Shown: positions 41,873 to 51,431, counted from the stretch's first letter. The stretch: 64,000 bases of DNA from Oribacterium sp. WCC10 (GCF_900113415.1 NZ_FOPH01000015.1:1-64000), one strand, 5' to 3'. A program made the numbers and translations. The notes: a model not told the origin generated them from the sequence alone.

Positions 41873-43567
41873 ATGGATTACCAGTCAAGATATAACGAAT
41901 GGTTAGATAAGATCGATGATACAGATCCGTTAAAGCAGGATCTTATTTCTATAAAAGATGATGAAACTGAGAAGGAGGATCGTTTTTATCAGGATCTGTC
42001 TTTCGGAACAGCCGGACTCAGAGGCAAGGTTGGTGCAGGAACGAACCGCATGAACTTTTTTACAGTAGGTAAGGCTACTCAGGGAATTGCGGATTACATC
42101 ATTGCCCACGGTGAAGAAGCTATGAAGAAGGGTGTTGTTATCGCCCATGACCCGAGACATTTCTCAAAGGAGTTTTCAGAGCTTGCGGCAGGAATATTTG
42201 CAGCCAATGGTATAAAGGCATATACATTTCCTGCTCTTCGTCCGACTCCGGAGCTTGCATTTATGGTCAGCCGTCTCGGAACAATTGCCGGTATAAATAT
42301 TACCGCTTCTCATAACCCAAAGGAATATAACGGCTACAAGGCTTACTGGGAGGACGGCTGCCAGGTATCAAGTGAAGTTGCTGACGGTATGCTTGAGAAG
42401 ATCAATGCTGTTGACATCTGGACAGGCGTTAAGAAGTCTGATTACACTGAGGGCGTTAAAAGAGGAGCTATCACAGTACTTGGTGAAGAGTATGACAGAG
42501 AGTATCTTGATAAGGTAATAAGCTTAAAGATTCACGATGGTGACGAGCTTGACCTTGATATCCCGTTTGTATACACACCGCTTAACGGATGCGGTTCCAT
42601 ACCTTTCCGTGAGATGCTTAAGGAGCGTGGATTTAAGAATTGGAAGATAGTTCCCGAGCAGGAGATGCCGGATCCTGACTTCAAGACAGTCGGATATCCG
42701 AATCCTGAAGATCCAAAGGCATTTAAGCTGAGTGAACAGTACGGTCGTGAGTTCGGCGCTGAACTTCTCATGGCTACAGACCCTGATTCAGACAGATTTG
42801 CTATTGAAATCCGTGATGCCGAGGGCAACTACATTCCTCTCAACGGAAACCAGACAGGCTATCTTCTGGTAAATTATATCCTTGAGGGGCATAAGACAGC
42901 CGGTACTCTTCCTAAGAAGGGCGCTATGATCAAGTCTATCGTGACCTCTACTCTCTCGGATATCATCGCTAAAGCTTATGGTGTTGAGATGTTCGAGACA
43001 CTTACCGGTTTCAAGAATATCTGCGGAAAGATACCTTATCTCCATGAGAATGGCTATACATATCTTTTTGGTTATGAGGAGTCGGTTGGCTATGCAGCAT
43101 GCGAGGAAATCCGTGACAAGGACGGTATTTCAGCCGGAATGCTTGTGGCGGAAGCCGCTGCCTACTATAGAAAGCAGGGAAAGACACTTTGGGATGTGCT
43201 TCAGGAGATTTACGCAAAGTACGGTTACTTCGCTGAGGATGAACCAAACCTTGTTCTGGAGGGAATCCCGGGTGCACAGCGCATCAAGCGTATGATGAGC
43301 TATATCCGTGAGAACCATCCTGCTGAACTTGCAGGCTCAAAGGTAGTAAAGGTCATCGACTACAAGGACGGATATGAGGATATCCCGGCACAGAATGCCA
43401 TCAAGTTCTTCCTGGAGAATGGTTCATGGTTTGCCATCAGACCAAGCGGAACCGAGCCAAAGATCAAGTTCTACATTTACTCAAATCAGGATTCCAGAGA
43501 GCAGGCGCTTGCTGTGAACAGACAGTTGAAGGATGAGATACTTGAAATGATAAATGCGGTTGAATAA
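41873..43567 (+). CDS. phosphoglucomutase/phosphomannomutase (PgcA type)
   Basis: A 564-residue alpha-D-phosphohexomutase. The phospho-Ser loop is NITASHNPKEYNGYKAYW, the metal-binding loop ATDPDSDRFAI, the sugar-binding GYEESVGY and the phosphate-binding RPSGTEPKIKFY at the C-terminus. It interconverts glucose-1-P and glucose-6-P (or mannose forms), feeding cell-wall glycan and glycogen pathways. ATG 41873 follows AGGAGG; the longer frame begins at a TTG upstream of that site. The 41614-41872 leader holds AT-rich possible -10 boxes (TATAAT near 41709 and 41780) without good -35 partners. Confidence 0.95.
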   Translation: MDYQSRYNEWLDKIDDTDPLKQDLISIKDDETEKEDRFYQDLSFGTAGLRGKVGAGTNRMNFFTVGKATQGIADYIIAHGEEAMKKGVVIAHDPRHFSKEFSELAAGIFAANGIKAYTFPALRPTPELAFMVSRLGTIAGINITASHNPKEYNGYKAYWEDGCQVSSEVADGMLEKINAVDIWTGVKKSDYTEGVKRGAITVLGEEYDREYLDKVISLKIHDGDELDLDIPFVYTPLNGCGSIPFREMLKERGFKNWKIVPEQEMPDPDFKTVGYPNPEDPKAFKLSEQYGREFGAELLMATDPDSDRFAIEIRDAEGNYIPLNGNQTGYLLVNYILEGHKTAGTLPKKGAMIKSIVTSTLSDIIAKAYGVEMFETLTGFKNICGKIPYLHENGYTYLFGYEESVGYAACEEIRDKDGISAGMLVAEAAAYYRKQGKTLWDVLQEIYAKYGYFAEDEPNLVLEGIPGAQRIKRMMSYIRENHPAELAGSKVVKVIDYKDGYEDIPAQNAIKFFLENGSWFAIRPSGTEPKIKFYIYSNQDSREQALAVNRQLKDEILEMINAVE

Positions 43568-43569
43568 TA

Positions 43570-43856
43570 TGACATAAGTGCCATAAGTCTATCTCCCGTT
43601 TGTGCTTGCACAAAAATGGGAGATAGACTTCATGACACGCCCCACATGGAGCACGTAAGGACGCTTTCTGCGGACTGGGAGTGCGGAATGTGGGAGAATC
43701 GTGATAGCGCTATGCGCGGAACGATTCGATGTCGATTTTTGACACTCACTGATGATGCGCAGCACACACATTCGTGTTCGGGCACACTTAAGTGCGAACG
43801 GGACGAACACTGCAAGCGGGATGTGCTCTCAATTGAGTGAGCCGGCGCCCGCCCTT
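43570..43856 (+). repeat. degenerate repeat family 1 relative with long hairpins
   Basis: Begins ATGACATAAGTGCCATAAGT, like a family 1 end, and contains TTTTTGACACTCACTGATGA, TGCGCAGCACACACATTCGTG and GTTCGGGC as in the 30647 copy. It also has a double hairpin: AAGTCTATCTCCC/GGGAGATAGACTT enclosing TTTGTGC/GCACAAA (43582-43632), which may end the phosphohexomutase transcript. Order differs from the other copies, suggesting rearrangement. Confidence 0.5.
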
Positions 43857-43930
43857 ACAGTTTCTGAATTGAATTAGTCAGATTGATCAAAACAACTAAG
43901 GAAACACTGATTAAATAAGTGTTTTCTTAT

Positions 43931-44020
43931 AGCCTCCGGAGTATGGCACGGATTTTCAAGGGAAATTGATGCTTTGCATCGAAAATCCTGCCGGGGAAAC
44001 TCTTTAATCAGCGTTTCCTG
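43931..44020 (+). repeat. repeat family 3, copy b
   Basis: GGCACGGATTTTC, a GATGCTTTGCATC core, GAAAATCC, then GGAAAC..TTTAATCA..GTTTCC. Matches 8341-8431 in sequence and pairing. A further hairpin of the second type (GAAACACTGATTAAATAAGTG region, 43902-43927) lies just before. Confidence 0.65.
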
Positions 44021-44055
44021 AGGTAAAGGGAATTTGTGGTATTACCTAAACGAAA

Positions 44056-44084
44056 TTGAAGAGCTTTCAAGCATGTGTTAAAAT
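44056..44084 (+). promoter_or_regulatory. hom promoter
   Basis: TTGAAG (44056-44061), 17-base spacer, TAAAAT (44079-44084). The predicted start (~44091) falls inside the hairpin at 44088-44113. Confidence 0.65.
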
Positions 44085-44087
44085 TAT

Positions 44088-44124
44088 ATGAGTGGCATCT
44101 GTATGCCACTCATATTCTTTTTTA
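44088..44124 (+). terminator. terminator-like hairpin before hom
   Basis: ATGAGTGGCAT and ATGCCACTCAT form an 11-bp perfect stem with loop CTGT, followed by ATTCTTTTTTATTC. Located about 40 bases before the hom start codon. Confidence 0.75.
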
Positions 44125-44161
44125 TTCTATCTATCCATATGGTAAAGAAATCGGAGAAATC

Positions 44162-45454
44162 ATGAAAAAGATCAACATCGGAATGCTTGGCATCGGAAAT
44201 ATAGGAAAGGGAACATATCAGACTCTTGAGATGAGCCGTTCAAAGATAGAACAGTCTACAGGTATGTCTCTTGAGATCGTAAAGATCCTGAATCGTCACC
44301 CTGAGATTGACAGGGGTATCGATATCCCAAAGGAAAAGTACGTAACAGACGCGTATGATATCATCAATGACCCGGATATAGACATAGTTGTGGAGCTTAT
44401 CGGCGGTATCGAGCCGGCCACTACATTTATGGCAGATGCATTGAAGGCCGGAAAGCACGTGGTTACTGCCAACAAGGCGGCTATCGCAGCCAACGGACAG
44501 ATGCTCCAGGATCTTGCTTACAAGAATCAGCTGATGCTTCGTTTTGAAGCAAGCGTTGCGGGAGGAATTCCTATCCTCAATGCTATCTCCAGTGCTCTTA
44601 TCTCCAATGAGTTCAGTCAGGTACAGGGTATTCTGAACGGCACAACCAACTACATACTTACAAAGATGGCTGAAAACGGAACACCATATGAGGAGGTTCT
44701 GAAGGAAGCACAGGCCAAGGGATTTGCAGAGGCTGATCCTACAGCTGATGTTGAAGGAATCGATGCAGCAAACAAGCTGTCCATTCTTATATCTCTTCTG
44801 TTTGGTATAGGCATCAAGCCTGCAGATATTCCTACAAAGGGTATCACCACCGTGACCAGTGAGGATATCGCATTTGCAAAGGAGTTTGGTTACAAGATAA
44901 AGCTTCTTGCCACCGCTCATAACGAGGAAGGAAAGGTCACCTGCAATGTAGAGCCAACGCTCGTTTCAGAGAATCATCCTCTTGCCAATGTTAATAACGA
45001 GTTCAATGCCGTATATATCACAGGCAATGCTGTTGACAATCTTATGTTCTACGGCCGCGGAGCCGGTCCGCTCCCTACAGGAAGTGCGGTTATCGGTGAT
45101 GTGGTAAGTGTTGCGAGAAAGATTGAAAAAGGTGCCGCTTACGATCTGCTTCCTCATCTCAGATATGATGCGAATCTTGAGTTCGCCGGTGAAGGAGCAC
45201 ATCAGTACTATATCCGCTGCCATGCTGTGGATCATCCGGGAGTTCTCGGTCAGATCGCTTCTACCCTCGGTGTTTACGGTATCGGTATCAAGACCATGAT
45301 GCAGCGAGCCGGTGACAATTCAGGCGGAACAGTTCCGATGATCTTCATTGTTTACGATATCGACAAGAGTATTCTAAGTACTGCACTTAAGGTTCTCGTT
45401 GAGAACAGATCAGTTTCTTCTGTTGACAATGTTTTAAGAGTTTTGAAATCCTGA
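44162..45454 (+). CDS. hom: homoserine dehydrogenase
   Basis: A 430-residue enzyme reducing aspartate semialdehyde to homoserine with NAD(P)H. The nucleotide-binding start is INIGMLGIGNIGKGTYQ; VVTANKAAIAANG, LNGTTNYILTKM, EADPTADVEGIDAANKL and GRGAGPLPTGSAVIGD are family signatures. A C-terminal ACT domain (HPGVLGQIASTLGVYGIGI) suggests allosteric control, often by threonine. ATG 44162 follows GGAG; the frame further left runs into the upstream hairpin. Confidence 0.96.
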   Translation: MKKINIGMLGIGNIGKGTYQTLEMSRSKIEQSTGMSLEIVKILNRHPEIDRGIDIPKEKYVTDAYDIINDPDIDIVVELIGGIEPATTFMADALKAGKHVVTANKAAIAANGQMLQDLAYKNQLMLRFEASVAGGIPILNAISSALISNEFSQVQGILNGTTNYILTKMAENGTPYEEVLKEAQAKGFAEADPTADVEGIDAANKLSILISLLFGIGIKPADIPTKGITTVTSEDIAFAKEFGYKIKLLATAHNEEGKVTCNVEPTLVSENHPLANVNNEFNAVYITGNAVDNLMFYGRGAGPLPTGSAVIGDVVSVARKIEKGAAYDLLPHLRYDANLEFAGEGAHQYYIRCHAVDHPGVLGQIASTLGVYGIGIKTMMQRAGDNSGGTVPMIFIVYDIDKSILSTALKVLVENRSVSSVDNVLRVLKS

Positions 45455-45455
45455 G

Positions 45456-45491
45456 AAAAGAACCATCCGCGAATGCGGATGGTTCTTTTTA
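45456..45491 (+). terminator. bidirectional terminator between hom and the EAL gene
   Basis: AAAGAACCATCCGC and GCGGATGGTTCTTTTT form a 14-bp stem with loop GAAT; convergent genes on both sides use it. Confidence 0.92.
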
Positions 45492-48400
45492 ATACTCTTC
45501 CAGCCTTTTCTTTTTCATTCTGGTGTATGCCAGATTCACCACATCCTGTACAGTGGCCGCTTCAGAAGCTCTGGCGATTCCATAATCTGCATGAACAGAA
45601 CATTTAATGCCATTAAGTAAAGTTATGGCATGAATTTCCGCTTCTGCTCTCTGTACCAGATCTACCATATCATTGAAGCTGGTGGTGGCTTTACAGATGG
45701 AGAACTGTCCTCCGCTGGTTCTCGCCAGTATGAAACTGTCCTTGAATGTTGCTCTCAGTATATCTGCAACTCTGAGCAGAAGTTCCTGAGAAGCGGTATC
45801 GCCATAATCCTCCTGTATATCTGTATATTCCGCTACGTCAAGAACCACGTGCATATAGTTTATGCGATTCTTCCGGTAATTATCGTTAAGTTCAAGCGAT
45901 GCGATCATCAGTCCTCTTCCGTCCATGAGTCCGGTGACAGGATCCACGAGGTTAAGATTTCCCGAAGTATTACTCTTCGACTGCATCTCTTCCATATCTA
46001 AAAACGATCCCATGATTCCATATATCTTTCCCCTGTGATATAGAGGATATTTAGTCATGGCGATACGATGAACCACGCCCTTAACGATAGTCTGTCTGAT
46101 GGCCTCATGCACAGATTCCCCTTTATTTAGTATGGACATATCTGTTTTTCTGGAAATGCTGCTGTCCACATGCCATCCGATCTCCTCATTGGTTTTGCCG
46201 ATGATCTGATCCGGAGTCATACAGTAATAATCGTAAAATGCCTTGCTGGCACCAAGAAATCTGAAGTTTCTATCCTTCCAGAAGAACTTGACGTCACTCT
46301 TGTTGATCAGGATATCCCAAATGTTTCCGGAAACGTCCAACTCCTGCTCGTCATTTCTGTAATTGTGCCGAACAAGCCTTTCCACGATGGCCATGGCAGA
46401 AGGATCGTTGATTATGGCCGGCTTGCTGCTGACCAAGAGCTTGTGAGCATTGGAGCCACGGAAGGATGTAACGGTGAATTCGGTCCATTCGTAGCTTCCG
46501 TCTATCTGACGCATGCGGAATAATGCCGAGAAATTGCCTCGCTGGTTCACCTTTAGAGAGTCTTGTACATTTTGGGATGATACAAACTGTTTCCATCTCT
46601 CCTGTTCTGTAGGATGAATGTACTGAAGAACATGTTCAGAATAATACTTCTCTGCATCATCAATAACATCCCCTACTTTTTCTGAAGGAATGTTGCTTGC
46701 GATAATACTTCCTTTATGTTCATTGATGTCAACATAATGAATACTGTCATAATTGAACATGATCTTCCTTGCTATGATATCAAGCTCAGAAGTATGGCTT
46801 CTGTCATGATCGTATACAAGGTTATCCATGGAAGTATAGAGAATATAGCTTTCATTACTATCGGCTATGATCTTGAAGGAAAGCTTGTAATAGTTGTTAT
46901 TGGCAAGGAAAGTCATATATTGTCCGGAATTAAGTTTTTTGGCCTTGAACGCCAGATCTCTGCATTTCCGTCCTTTTGGACTCTCCGGCATATTCATGTC
47001 AGCCTCTATTGCTTCAAGATCTTTGTAACCGGCTGTAAGAAGAGTTCTGTTGAACTCCTCATTGCTGAAAAGTCCCTTAAATGTGTTGCCGTCAAACAGG
47101 AACAGTGCTGCCGGTGTATCTACTATTACATTTGTAAGACCGGCCTTATCATACATGATAGAGTAGTTGCGGGCTTCCCACTTCATGCTTCTGCTCTGAA
47201 GGAGGCTTAACATCTCTATGTGATGCATGGCTTTTCCGAAATACAGTCCCTGAATCTTTTCACAGCCAACACTCTTCAGAAACTCCAAGTGTTCTTCGGT
47301 TTCTACCCCTTCTGCCAATGTATGCATTCCTAGTTTTTTGGCCATCTCAATGATCATGGATACGATGGTTTTGGCTCTGTCATTGAAATGCTGGAAGAAA
47401 TCCAGATCTATCTTTATCTCGTCAAAAAAGAAATCCTTGAGGAAATTAAGAGACGAGTATCCGCTTCCGAAATCATCCATGATCACGGAAAAACCTTCAT
47501 CGTGGAACCGGCTGATGGCTGTACTGATGGCACCATCATCAGAAACTATGGAAGATTCAGTGATCTCAATGCTGATGAGATTTTTTCTGATGCCGTACCT
47601 GTTCACCACTTCGGACACAACCTTCACAGGATCATTGATGACGAAATCTGTTCTTGAGAAATTGACGGAAATGGGAACTACCGGCAGGTTCTCATCCTGA
47701 CGTTTCCTGAGTATTTCCGCCACCTTTGTGATCATGTAGTTGTCAAGTTTATAGGATATCCTGTTCTGTTCAAGAAGGTAAATGTAATCCCCCGGGGTCA
47801 TCAGTCCGTAACGGGGATCTTTCCAACGTGAAAGAGCTTCGAAACCGCAGAGTTCCCCTGTCAGAGTACGTACAACGGGTTGAAGATATACCTGTATCCA
47901 CTCCTCTTCTATGGCCTGATCAAGGTGTTTTATGATATAGTCCTTTTTTGTGTTTTCATCTGCAAGTTTTTCATCGAACCACACAAAACCGGAATTATAG
48001 TTACTACGTAAAGTATCACAGGCCATACGTGCTCTGTCACAGGCGATGTCCACGGAAGTGGAGTCATTAACAGAACAGATACCCATACGTACGGGCAGAG
48101 TATGACCGTTGTTTATGTTCTGTATCTGCTTGATGATTCCGTCAAGCTCGATCTCAATGCCTACAGCTCTGGTGAAAACATAATACCTGTCTTCACCGAA
48201 ACGGGAACAATGCTCATTTCCGAAATGCTGTTTCAAAATGTCAGCAATCTCGCAAAGAAGCCTGTCGCCCTCTTCCTGACCGTAGCTGCTGTTGAATCCC
48301 TTCATATCCTTGAGATCAAGCGTAATAATAACAGCCTGGTCGTATCTTTTAAGAAGATCAGGTATGTCATTACCTGCTTTTTCCAAAAAAGAACTACGAC

Positions 48401-48506
48401 AAAGGAGCCCGGTGAGAGTATCGTACTCCAACCGAACCGGCATATTGAATCTATCCAAAGTTTTATCTATATCATCAAGCTCAGTTATATTTACTGATTC
48501 ATTCAT
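45489..48506 (-). CDS. GGDEF-EAL-PAS-GGDEF protein, probable c-di-GMP phosphodiesterase
   Basis: A 1005-residue cytoplasmic protein. An N-terminal GGDEF-like domain (YDTLTGLLCRSSFLEK) has a degenerate active site (SRFGEDRYYVF). The EAL domain is intact by eye: FEALSRW, the Asn of VNFSRTDFV, the Glu of IEITESSIV, DDFGSGYSSL, the Lys/Asp of EIKIDLDFF and AEGVETEEHLEFL. Then come a degenerate middle region, a PAS-like domain (WKDRNFRFLGASKAFYDYYC) and a second GGDEF (DPVTGLMDGRG) with SGGQFSI in place of GGDEF. It should hydrolyse c-di-GMP, with the GGDEF parts as sensors. ATG 48506 has AGGAG 14 bases upstream. Confidence 0.9.
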   Translation of the reverse strand: MNESVNITELDDIDKTLDRFNMPVRLEYDTLTGLLCRSSFLEKAGNDIPDLLKRYDQAVIITLDLKDMKGFNSSYGQEEGDRLLCEIADILKQHFGNEHCSRFGEDRYYVFTRAVGIEIELDGIIKQIQNINNGHTLPVRMGICSVNDSTSVDIACDRARMACDTLRSNYNSGFVWFDEKLADENTKKDYIIKHLDQAIEEEWIQVYLQPVVRTLTGELCGFEALSRWKDPRYGLMTPGDYIYLLEQNRISYKLDNYMITKVAEILRKRQDENLPVVPISVNFSRTDFVINDPVKVVSEVVNRYGIRKNLISIEITESSIVSDDGAISTAISRFHDEGFSVIMDDFGSGYSSLNFLKDFFFDEIKIDLDFFQHFNDRAKTIVSMIIEMAKKLGMHTLAEGVETEEHLEFLKSVGCEKIQGLYFGKAMHHIEMLSLLQSRSMKWEARNYSIMYDKAGLTNVIVDTPAALFLFDGNTFKGLFSNEEFNRTLLTAGYKDLEAIEADMNMPESPKGRKCRDLAFKAKKLNSGQYMTFLANNNYYKLSFKIIADSNESYILYTSMDNLVYDHDRSHTSELDIIARKIMFNYDSIHYVDINEHKGSIIASNIPSEKVGDVIDDAEKYYSEHVLQYIHPTEQERWKQFVSSQNVQDSLKVNQRGNFSALFRMRQIDGSYEWTEFTVTSFRGSNAHKLLVSSKPAIINDPSAMAIVERLVRHNYRNDEQELDVSGNIWDILINKSDVKFFWKDRNFRFLGASKAFYDYYCMTPDQIIGKTNEEIGWHVDSSISRKTDMSILNKGESVHEAIRQTIVKGVVHRIAMTKYPLYHRGKIYGIMGSFLDMEEMQSKSNTSGNLNLVDPVTGLMDGRGLMIASLELNDNYRKNRINYMHVVLDVAEYTDIQEDYGDTASQELLLRVADILRATFKDSFILARTSGGQFSICKATTSFNDMVDLVQRAEAEIHAITLLNGIKCSVHADYGIARASEAATVQDVVNLAYTRMKKKRLEEY

Positions 48507-48545
48507 ATCTTGATTATGTGCTCCTGAAAAAACTAAAATTATCAA

Positions 48546-48896
48546 CGAGCGTTAAAGTAACAGATGTTCCAAAGTATTAAAAATCACACTTTTATTTAGG
48601 ACACACCTATCCTTTTTTAATCTATCAAATGAATCATCACAAAAGTGTCACAAAAAATAATTCTTCTATAACCGGAAAGCATAAGACACATTCGTAAAAG
48701 CAATACCCGGAATGGCGCCTTTTCATGCTGTTTGTGACAGTACTGTGATGAAAACTCTGCTAGGATGAAGGAACAAAATTCTTTTTACGATTAAAGGATA
48801 GTAAAACGCGGTTTTGCCGGTGATATTGCCGGAAAACGGCATGTAGATTCAGTACTTTCCGAATGATATATATAATCATATCGGAAGGTTATCAGA
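48546..48896. other. intergenic region
   Basis: AT-rich space between the divergent EAL gene and a small open frame. No convincing promoter pair or structure was seen. Confidence 0.3.
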
Positions 48897-49070
48897 ATGG
48901 GGGTCAGACATATGACGAATTTCAATATGATACAGGATATATTTGTAAGTGTTTTTCCTTTGATTTCAGTTGCATTATTGGGCGCATTGGTGACAGGGAT
49001 TATCAGAAAGACAAAAGAACCTGAAGCAAAACCGGTTAAGGTCAGGGTAAGAAAAGAATACAGAGACTGA
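48897..49070 (+). CDS. small single-pass membrane protein (hypothetical)
   Basis: A 57-codon open frame (52 codons from the internal ATG at 48912). It encodes one hydrophobic helix (VFPLISVALLGALVTGII) followed by a basic tail with KEPEAKPVKVRVRKEY. AAGG lies nine bases before ATG 48897, and GGGGG about eight bases before ATG 48912. The hydrophobic-then-basic arrangement is typical of small membrane proteins, but I do not recognise a family and there is no paralogue to compare. Confidence 0.45.
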   Translation: MGVRHMTNFNMIQDIFVSVFPLISVALLGALVTGIIRKTKEPEAKPVKVRVRKEYRD

Positions 49071-49212
49071 TTTAGAATTACGTGGAAGTACTTTGGAAAC
49101 AGTTTTCCACATAAGTTCATTTACTCTTCAAAAAAATCCGGGAGATGAAACAAGTTGTTCATCTTCCGGAGTTTTATTTTGCTGATTACTTGTTATCCGG
49201 TGTACCGGGTAT

Positions 49213-49275
49213 ACGCTGATTAAAGCGTTTCTTGCCTGAAATTCGATATCCTGCAACAATTTCCCCTGAAAAAAT
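49213..49275 (-). repeat. repeat family 3, copy c (inverted)
   Basis: Read leftward: CAGGGGAAATTGTTGCAGGA ... GAATTTCAGGCAAGAAACGC then TTTAATCAGCGTAT. The TTTAATCAGCGT stretch matches copies at 8341 and 43931. Lies downstream of cysE. Confidence 0.5.
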
Positions 49276-49326
49276 GTACTCCGACGTAAAAGCACTGAGA
49301 AGTGTTTATATATTTCTATGTACGCC

Positions 49327-50172
49327 TTAAATACCTGCTCCACATTCGCCGAAGAACTGCTCTGCTTCCGGCGTGTCAGGAGAATAAAGGATACGACTTC
49401 CTGCGGGCACAGAGCTGACGATCCAGGTACTTGCACCGATGACGGAATTATCACCGATGTAGGTATTACCGCCAAGTATGGTGGCATTGGCATAGATGAC
49501 TACATTGTTGCCGATGTTAGGATGACGTTTGATATCCTTGACAGGATTGCCGTTTTCATCCACCTCAAAGCTCTTTGCACCGAGAGTTACTCCCTGATAG
49601 AGTTTAACATGATTTCCGATAACCGTCGTTTCGCCTACTACGATACCTGTTGCATGATCAATGAAGAAATGCTCTCCGATCTTTGCACCAGGGTGAATAT
49701 CAACACCGGTCTTTTCATGGGCAAATTCCGTCATCATACGTGGAATAAGCGGAACATGCATGTCATAAAGAATGTGAGCAATTCGATATATCGCTATAGC
49801 TTTGAAACCGGGGTAGCAGAGAACTATCTCTTCACGGTTTTTGGCAGCCGGGTCACCGGCGTAAAATGATTCGATATCTGTGAAAAGTATCTTTTTAACC
49901 TCTGGGATACTTGTCATAAATGTTTCTGTAAGCTGTTCAGGGTCAATACCCTGAGTCATATTTCCCGTGGCCTTAAAGGCTATCTTTATCTGAGATTCAA
50001 GTCTCCTGGCAATGGATTTTAGATTGGTTGATTCCTTGGTATAAAATCCCCCCGGAAACATCAGTGAAAGAATATCCATAACTATGGATCGTACTTCCCT
50101 TATCTCAGGAACTTTTGTTTTGAAGGTACCTACAGTATCTATTTCTTGCTGCAACTTTGCTAAATTTATCAT
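49327..50172 (-). CDS. cysE: serine O-acetyltransferase (EpsC type)
   Basis: A 281-residue enzyme making O-acetylserine from serine and acetyl-CoA. An alpha-helical N-terminal domain is followed by the left-handed beta-helix with GVDIHPGAKIGEHFFIDHATGI, VVGETTVIGNHVKLYQGVTL and HPNIGNNVVIYANATILG. The catalytic His is in DHATG. The N-terminal region is of the longer EpsC-like type rather than E. coli CysE. ATG 50172 follows AGGGATG. It is 84 bases downstream of cysK, which supplies the next step, and shares the leader at 51323-51602. Confidence 0.94.
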   Translation of the reverse strand: MINLAKLQQEIDTVGTFKTKVPEIREVRSIVMDILSLMFPGGFYTKESTNLKSIARRLESQIKIAFKATGNMTQGIDPEQLTETFMTSIPEVKKILFTDIESFYAGDPAAKNREEIVLCYPGFKAIAIYRIAHILYDMHVPLIPRMMTEFAHEKTGVDIHPGAKIGEHFFIDHATGIVVGETTVIGNHVKLYQGVTLGAKSFEVDENGNPVKDIKRHPNIGNNVVIYANATILGGNTYIGDNSVIGASTWIVSSVPAGSRILYSPDTPEAEQFFGECGAGI

Positions 50173-50256
50173 CTTACATCCCTATAAATGAAAACAATCT
50201 CTGTGAACAGTTACGCGTTCCATTATAGCATCAAGTTAGATGATACATCAAATCAC

Positions 50257-51189
50257 TTACTCAGTGAAAAGCGGTGTTGAGTAATATCTGTCTCCACTGT
50301 CAGGAAGAAGTGCTACGATTGTCTTTCCTTTATTTTCAGGTCTCTTTGCAAGATCAATGGCAGCATGAAGTGCGGCACCGGAAGAGATACCGACAGAGAT
50401 ACCTTCCTTTCTTGCGAGAAGCTTTGCGGTTGCAAATGCATCCTGACTTGAAGCCTTATATACTTCATCATACACCTTTGTATTGAGAACATCAGGTACA
50501 AAACCTGCTCCGATTCCCTGAATCTTGTGAGCGCCGGCCTTGCCCTCAGAGAGAACAGGTGAATCTTCAGGCTCAAGAGCTATTACCTTGACATCAGGAT
50601 TCTGCTCTTTCAGATACTCTCCTGTTCCGGTTACTGTTCCGCCGGTTCCTACTCCTGCAATAAAAATGTCTACCTTACCGTCAGTATCTCTCCAGATCTC
50701 CGGACCGGTTGTTGCCTTGTGTACTGCCGGATTTGCCGGATTAACAAACTGTCCGGGTATGAAACCTCCCGGGATCTCACTGGCAAGCTCTTCTGCTTTT
50801 GCGATAGCACCCTTCATACCCTTGGCACCTTCGGTAAGCACAATTTCGGCACCGTAGTTCTTGAGAATGCTTCTGCGCTCAACGCTCATTGTCTCCGGCA
50901 TGGTAAGAATGATTCTGTATCCCTTTGAAGCTGCAATGGCAGCAAGTCCGATACCTGTATTGCCGGATGTAGGCTCGATGATGACTGAACCTTCCTTAAG
51001 AAGACCTTTTTCCTCAGCATCCTCTATCATAGCCTTTGCGATACGATCCTTGACACTTCCTGCCGGATTCAGATACTCAAGCTTTACAAGAACTGTAGCC
51101 TCAAGACCAAGCTCCTTTTCGATATTTACAACCTCAACGAGAGGTGTATTTCCAACGAGTCCAAGTGTTCCCTTATAAATGTTTGCCAT
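50257..51189 (-). CDS. cysK: cysteine synthase A (O-acetylserine sulfhydrylase)
   Basis: A 310-residue PLP enzyme forming cysteine from O-acetylserine and sulfide. The PLP Lys is in [35 protein letters not shown] and ISSGAALHA are PLP/substrate loops. ATG 51189 follows AAGGGG. First structural gene after a leader that carries a Cys-rich small ORF and a terminator, so its expression should rise when cysteinyl-tRNA is scarce (inference). Confidence 0.96.
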   Translation of the reverse strand: MANIYKGTLGLVGNTPLVEVVNIEKELGLEATVLVKLEYLNPAGSVKDRIAKAMIEDAEEKGLLKEGSVIIEPTSGNTGIGLAAIAASKGYRIILTMPETMSVERRSILKNYGAEIVLTEGAKGMKGAIAKAEELASEIPGGFIPGQFVNPANPAVHKATTGPEIWRDTDGKVDIFIAGVGTGGTVTGTGEYLKEQNPDVKVIALEPEDSPVLSEGKAGAHKIQGIGAGFVPDVLNTKVYDEVYKASSQDAFATAKLLARKEGISVGISSGAALHAAIDLAKRPENKGKTIVALLPDSGDRYYSTPLFTE

Positions 51190-51322
51190 AACTTATTCCC
51201 CTTTATATTTTGATTTATATTTTTTTCAATATTCAATTTTTATTTATTTCGAAAGTCGTGTTGATGCAATGAGGTTTGATGTCATTCTGTCAAAGATTTG
51301 CAGATTTATGAAGTCAGGATAT

Positions 51323-51353
51323 AAAAAAGCCCGGAAGATTATCTCTTCCGGGC
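51323..51353 (-). terminator. attenuator terminator of cysK-cysE
   Basis: GCCCGGAAGA (51353-51344) and TCTTCCGGGC (51338-51329) pair perfectly over 10 bases with loop GATAA and are followed leftward by six T. It lies 134 bases before cysK, inside the leader transcript. Confidence 0.88.
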
Positions 51354-51431
51354 ACTTAACTTCGTTAAATCAAGGCTTCACATCAGCATGAACATCGACA
51401 TGACAATAAAAGAGCCTCTTTAAACGCCCGG
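51348..51431 (-). promoter_or_regulatory. antiterminator pairing in the cysK leader
   Basis: CCGGGCGTTTAA (51431-51420) can pair with TTAAGTGCCCGG (51359-51348) over 12 continuous base pairs (two G-T). The second strand includes the first six bases of the terminator's 5' arm, so the two structures exclude each other. The first strand lies 11 bases beyond the last of four consecutive Cys codons. Confidence 0.6.

Noticed and set aside
48102-48497. 131-codon frame opposite the EAL gene
   Set aside because: Antisense shadow of a conserved coding region.
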